NCBI GenBank assembly: GCA_937925595.1
Contig: CALALQ010000048.1
Location: forward strand, 1 to 15,489
Direction of reading: 5' to 3'
From: an uncultured Demequina sp.
Lineage (GTDB): Bacteria > Actinomycetota > Actinomycetes > Actinomycetales > Demequinaceae
DNA length: 15,489 nucleotides
A program made the position numbers and the translations under genes. Under the pieces are notes generated by a model. That model did not search any database, was not told the origin of the DNA, and worked only from the letters and a program-made list of their open reading frames with translations. Positions within the stretch are counted from its first letter, which is position 1. The number at the start of each line of letters is the position of its first letter. Below are positions 12,124 through 15,489 of this stretch, in pieces.

Positions 12124-15100
12124 GGGCGTGGTGATGGGGCGCGGTCGCGGTCCCATCGAGTTGATGGCCGCGATCGCTGACGGCGCTGCGCGCACGCCCA
12201 CCGAGGAGCAGGCGGCCGTGATCGCGGCAGGCCTTGAGCCAACGCTTGTGGTTGCCGGGGCGGGTTCCGGAAAGACAGAGACGCTGTCGCTGCGCATCCT
12301 CTATCTGCTCGACAACGCGCGAGAGCTGTTCGGCACAGACATCAGTCCGGACGAGATCCTGTGTCTGACCTTCACGCGCAAGGCTGCGGCAGAGATTGCT
12401 GAGAGGTCGGAGCGGTTCATTGCCAGGGCCTTCGACCCTGCCGGGCCGTCGGGGCCCGTGCGCGACCCCGAGCGGCCGGCGCCCACCGTGGCGACGTACA
12501 ACGGCTACGCCGCCGCGCTCGCGGCCGAACACGGGCTGCGCGTCGGCGTGGACCCCGATTCCACCGTGCTCACGAACGCCTCGCTGTGGCAGCTCGCGTG
12601 GACCGTGGTCAATGAGTGGACGGAGTCCCTTGAGACCGATTCCGCGTTGTCGACCATCGCGGCGGGAATCCCGGCGCTGTCGGGTCAGATGCGAGACCAC
12701 GGAGTCACCCCTGCGGCCCTCCGGGCCGACCTCACGTCGATCCTCGAAAGCCTTGCGCGGCTTCCCAAGAAGGAAGGCGATGCAGCGCCGGGCACCATGA
12801 CGCAGACCCTCGCGCGCTCGATCGCCAACCTCCGCCGGCTCATCGCCTTGGCCGACCTCATCGAGGACTTCCAGGAGCGCAAGCGCAAGGGTGCGTTCCT
12901 CGACTTCTCCGATCAGGTGGCGATCGCTGTGGAGCTCGCTCGCCTTCCCGCTGTGCAGAGCGCCGAGCGCTCTCGATTCCGCGCGGTGCTCCTCGACGAG
13001 TTCCAGGACACCTCACCCGCGCAGCTCGAGCTGTTTTCGACGCTTTTCCAAGGCACCCCCGTCATGGCTGTTGGTGATCCCAATCAGGCGATCTACGGCT
13101 TCCGCGGAGCCTCCGCGGCGGCACTTGAATCCTTCGTGACGGCATTCGGTGGGCCGGACACGGTGCGCACCGCCTCGCTTTCGGTCTCGTGGCGCAACAG
13201 CCCAGGCATCCTCGACGCCGCCAACGTGGCGGCCGCGCCGCTGCGAAGCGCCTCGCGGGTGCAGGTCAAGGAGCTCGTGCCACGGCCCGGTGCCGGCGAT
13301 GCGGCAAGTGGCGCTCCGGCCGTGGCCACGCACATGGCGGAGACCCTCGACGGGGAGGCCTTCCACGCTGTGTCGTGGCTGCAAGAGCGCAGGGCAGAGC
13401 TGGCTCGCGGGCGCTCCACCGACAACCCCGTGACGATGGCGGTGCTGTGTCGCAGGCGCGCCCAGTTCGGCCCCATCGTGGATGCCTTGCGCGCGGCAGG
13501 GATGCCCTATGAGGTGGTCGGCCTTGGAGGACTCCTCGACACCCCGCACGTGAGCGACCTCCACGCCCTGCTCCAGGTGGCGCACGATCCCTCGAATGGC
13601 GCCGCCCTCATGCGCCTGCTGACGTCGACTCGCATCAACCTCGGTGCCGCCGACCTCGCCGCGCTGCACGACTGGGCGGAGGCGCTCGCCGGGCCACGAG
13701 ACGGTCGCGAGCATGGAGCGTCGATCGTCGACGCACTTGCCCAGCTCCCGCCGGCGGAGTGGGTCTCGCAGGAAGGCCGCTCGCTCACCTCCATTGCTCG
13801 CGGTCGCCTCGAGCGGCTCGCCGACGTCGTGGCCCAGGTGCGCCGCCACACGTACCTGCCGCTCGTCGAGCTCGTGACCTTCACCGAGCGCGCGTGGGGC
13901 CTCGATGTCGAGGCAGAGCTCGCGGACACCGACGGCCGTGCCCGGCGCACGATCGACGCCTTCACCAACGCGGTGCGCACCTTCTCCGCCGGGGCGGAGC
14001 ACGCGACATTGGGCGCGCTGCTGTCGTGGCTCGAGGCCGCGGTCTCCGAGGAGGCCGGGCTCGAGATGCCCGTCAAGGAGCCCGAGCCCGGAGCGGTTCA
14101 GGTGCTCACCGTCCACGGCGCCAAGGGCCTTGAGTGGGACCTCGCCGTGGTTCCGGGCATGACCGACGGCAAGTTCCCGAGCGTCACCAAGAGCCAGGGC
14201 GAATACAAGGACAGCGCCTGGCTGACGGGTCCCTCGCTGCCATGGCACCTGCGCTCGGATGCGGAACGGCTCCCCACGTGGGGCTGGCGCACGGCTACGG
14301 ATCATGCGTCTCTCACCACGTCGATCGACGCCTTCAAGGCCGCAGCCGGCGAGTTCGCGGTCGAAGAGGAGCGCCGCCTGTTCTACGTCGCGCTCACCCG
14401 GGCACGGCACCACGTGCTCCTCAGCGGCTCGTGGTTCCTCGCGGGCGTCACGCAGCAGGTGGTCTCACCATTCGTCGACGAGCTGCTCATCTCAGGAGTC
14501 GCGGACCCCGGCCAGTGGGCTCCCCAGCCTCCCCCCGACGCCGCCGCACCTGAGGTGATCTACCCACCGATGCCGTGGCCAAGGCCGCGCACACAGGGCG
14601 AGCAAGTGCGCCTTGCCGTCGCCAAGGCCGTGCTTGACGAGAGCGCGAAACTGGGGCCAGCGTCGGGCGCTTGGGATGAGAGCCTGCCGTGGGGAACGGA
14701 AGTCGCCGCGATGCTCGCCGAGCGGGCGAAGCGCGGCACGCGTGAGGTGGAGCTGCCGGCTCACCTCAGCACCTCTGCACTTGTCGCGATCCGTCGCGAC
14801 CGGCAGGCCTTCCTGGACTTGGTGCGCAGGCCCATGCCGCAGGAGCCGACCGTCGCCGCGCACCGAGGCTCCGCGCTGCACGCATGGATCGAGGCGCACT
14901 ACGGCAAGGTGCCGCTCATCGAGGCCGACGACCTGGGACCGGAGGAGGAGGGCGCGGACGACCTCGAGGCGCTCAAGCGCACGTGGGAGGCGTCGGAATG
15001 GGCGAACCGCATCCCCACGGACGTCGAGGTCGATGTTGAACTGCCCGTCGCGGGCCGTGTGGTCCGCTCTCGCATCGACGCGGTGTTCCCGCCGGGCCGC

Positions 15101-15334
15101 GGGCTGGAGCGCGTGACGGTTGTGGACTGGAAGTCCGGCCGCCCGCCCACAGACCCCGCGGAGAAGGCCGCTCGAGAGGTGCAGCTCGCGGTGTATCGCG
15201 TCGCGTGGGCGGCATGGAAGGGCCTTGACGTGGAGGACGTCGATGCCGCGTTCTACTACGTCGCGACCAACGAGACGGTGTGGCCGGAGCGGCTGCTCAC
15301 TCGCGAGGAGCTTGAGGAGCTGGTGCAGGGCTAG
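12116..15334 (+). CDS. adnB: AdnB-like subunit of the AdnAB helicase-nuclease
   Basis: The partner of AdnA and, by family knowledge, the main ATP-driven translocating motor. 1072 residues (mycobacterial AdnB about 1095). UvrD/SF1A motor: Q motif near TPTEEQAAVI, Walker A AGAGSGKTE (46-54, K53), motif Ia LTFTRKAAAEI, Walker B LLDEFQD (292-298, D294/E295), III GDPNQAIYGFRGAS (320-333), V VHGAKGLEWD (666-675), VI VALTRARHH (758-766). The C-terminal RecB-type nuclease shows RGSALH (917-922, H922), D988 (RIDAVF), D1004 and K1006 (VVDWKSG) and Q1023/Y1027 (QLAVY). It has no Fe-S cysteine set. The start is the GTG at 12116 within GTGACTGA, where the adnA stop is embedded, implying translational coupling and equal subunit synthesis; an ATG at 12134 is the alternative. 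The stop overlaps the convergent downstream gene. Confidence 0.94.
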   Translation: MTEGVVMGRGRGPIELMAAIADGAARTPTEEQAAVIAAGLEPTLVVAGAGSGKTETLSLRILYLLDNARELFGTDISPDEILCLTFTRKAAAEIAERSERFIARAFDPAGPSGPVRDPERPAPTVATYNGYAAALAAEHGLRVGVDPDSTVLTNASLWQLAWTVVNEWTESLETDSALSTIAAGIPALSGQMRDHGVTPAALRADLTSILESLARLPKKEGDAAPGTMTQTLARSIANLRRLIALADLIEDFQERKRKGAFLDFSDQVAIAVELARLPAVQSAERSRFRAVLLDEFQDTSPAQLELFSTLFQGTPVMAVGDPNQAIYGFRGASAAALESFVTAFGGPDTVRTASLSVSWRNSPGILDAANVAAAPLRSASRVQVKELVPRPGAGDAASGAPAVATHMAETLDGEAFHAVSWLQERRAELARGRSTDNPVTMAVLCRRRAQFGPIVDALRAAGMPYEVVGLGGLLDTPHVSDLHALLQVAHDPSNGAALMRLLTSTRINLGAADLAALHDWAEALAGPRDGREHGASIVDALAQLPPAEWVSQEGRSLTSIARGRLERLADVVAQVRRHTYLPLVELVTFTERAWGLDVEAELADTDGRARRTIDAFTNAVRTFSAGAEHATLGALLSWLEAAVSEEAGLEMPVKEPEPGAVQVLTVHGAKGLEWDLAVVPGMTDGKFPSVTKSQGEYKDSAWLTGPSLPWHLRSDAERLPTWGWRTATDHASLTTSIDAFKAAAGEFAVEEERRLFYVALTRARHHVLLSGSWFLAGVTQQVVSPFVDELLISGVADPGQWAPQPPPDAAAPEVIYPPMPWPRPRTQGEQVRLAVAKAVLDESAKLGPASGAWDESLPWGTEVAAMLAERAKRGTREVELPAHLSTSALVAIRRDRQAFLDLVRRPMPQEPTVAAHRGSALHAWIEAHYGKVPLIEADDLGPEEEGADDLEALKRTWEASEWANRIPTDVEVDVELPVAGRVVRSRIDAVFPPGRGLERVTVVDWKSGRPPTDPAEKAAREVQLAVYRVAWAAWKGLDVEDVDAAFYYVATNETVWPERLLTREELEELVQG

Positions 15335-15489
15335 TCGACGGGGGGCTCGTCGAAGAGCAGCGCCTCGAGGTCGAGCATCATGCCCTCGCCGTCAGCGATG
15401 ACGTCCGCGTTCTCGGTGCGCACCCCGTACATGAGCCAACGCAGCAAGGCGAGCTCGGAGGCGAGGCGGGCGCGGTCAAGCAGGGGCGG
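15331..15489 (-). CDS. C-terminal end of a gene, possibly phosphotransferase (partial)
   Basis: The minus strand is open from the window edge to a TAG at 15331-15333, giving the last 52 residues of a protein. The tail contains RARLASELALLRWLMYGVRT followed by an acidic helical end (ENADVIADGEGMMLDLEALL). This resembles the C-terminus of aminoglycoside/macrolide-type phosphotransferases that I recall next to adnB in Micrococcales, but the segment is too short to be sure. It converges on adnB; the two stop codons share the self-complementary CTAG (15331-15334). Confidence 0.5.
   Translation of the reverse strand, partial: PPLLDRARLASELALLRWLMYGVRTENADVIADGEGMMLDLEALLFDEPPVD

Noticed and set aside
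13013..14413. 466-codon open frame on the minus strand inside adnB
   Set aside because: Antisense to conserved AdnB motor motifs, with no domain signature and no start signal.

Overview
High-GC DNA with GTG starts, few Shine-Dalgarno sites, an LAXTG-type sorting signal, DUF3107 and DUF3152 genes and an adnA-adnB pair points to an actinobacterial chromosome. Micrococcales (Demequina- or Cellulomonas-like) is my best guess; the phylum is much surer than the order. I see no tRNA, rRNA, insertion sequence, prophage or CRISPR array. This is core chromosome with 11 complete genes and one partial gene, and no gene-free stretch longer than about 250 bases.

Layout. (1) 1-1588: a long near-perfect palindrome, then the M24B aminopeptidase gene pepP on the minus strand, then a divergent control region with an inverted repeat. 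(2) 1589-4447: a secreted, sortase-anchored coiled-coil surface protein, a PHP-domain phosphoesterase 9 bases downstream, and a TetR regulator converging on it with a 21-base overlap. (3) 4448-4694: a divergent control region with a locally AT-rich stretch holding five small palindromes. (4) 4695-5590: a four-helix membrane protein of unknown function with a hairpin terminator. (5) 5591-7817: a DEAD-box RNA helicase (minus) divergent from gluconokinase gntK (plus). (6) 7821-8969: DUF3107 (minus) and DUF3152 (plus), divergent from what looks like one shared -10 element. (7) 9019-15334: adnA and adnB, overlapping by 8 bases, encoding a heterodimeric helicase-nuclease for double-strand-break end resection. 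(8) 15331-15489: the C-terminal end of a minus-strand gene, possibly a phosphotransferase, overlapping the adnB stop.

From memory, helicase / DUF3107 / DUF3152 / adnA / adnB corresponds to the Mycobacterium tuberculosis Rv3201c-Rv3211 neighbourhood, so this is an old actinobacterial gene set. The two AdnAB subunits work together. AdnB carries the better-conserved motor plus a RecB-type nuclease; AdnA carries a degenerate motor plus a nuclease with an Fe-S cysteine set. The other genes have no evident common pathway.

Most notable: the DUF3152 protein has Gly where the family's HExxH motif has its catalytic Glu, and that codon lies in a 16-base inverted repeat; several genes share a -10-like hexamer exactly 6 bases before the start codon, implying leaderless mRNAs; and DUF3107 and DUF3152 appear to share a symmetric promoter core. 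I found no clearly new multi-gene system.
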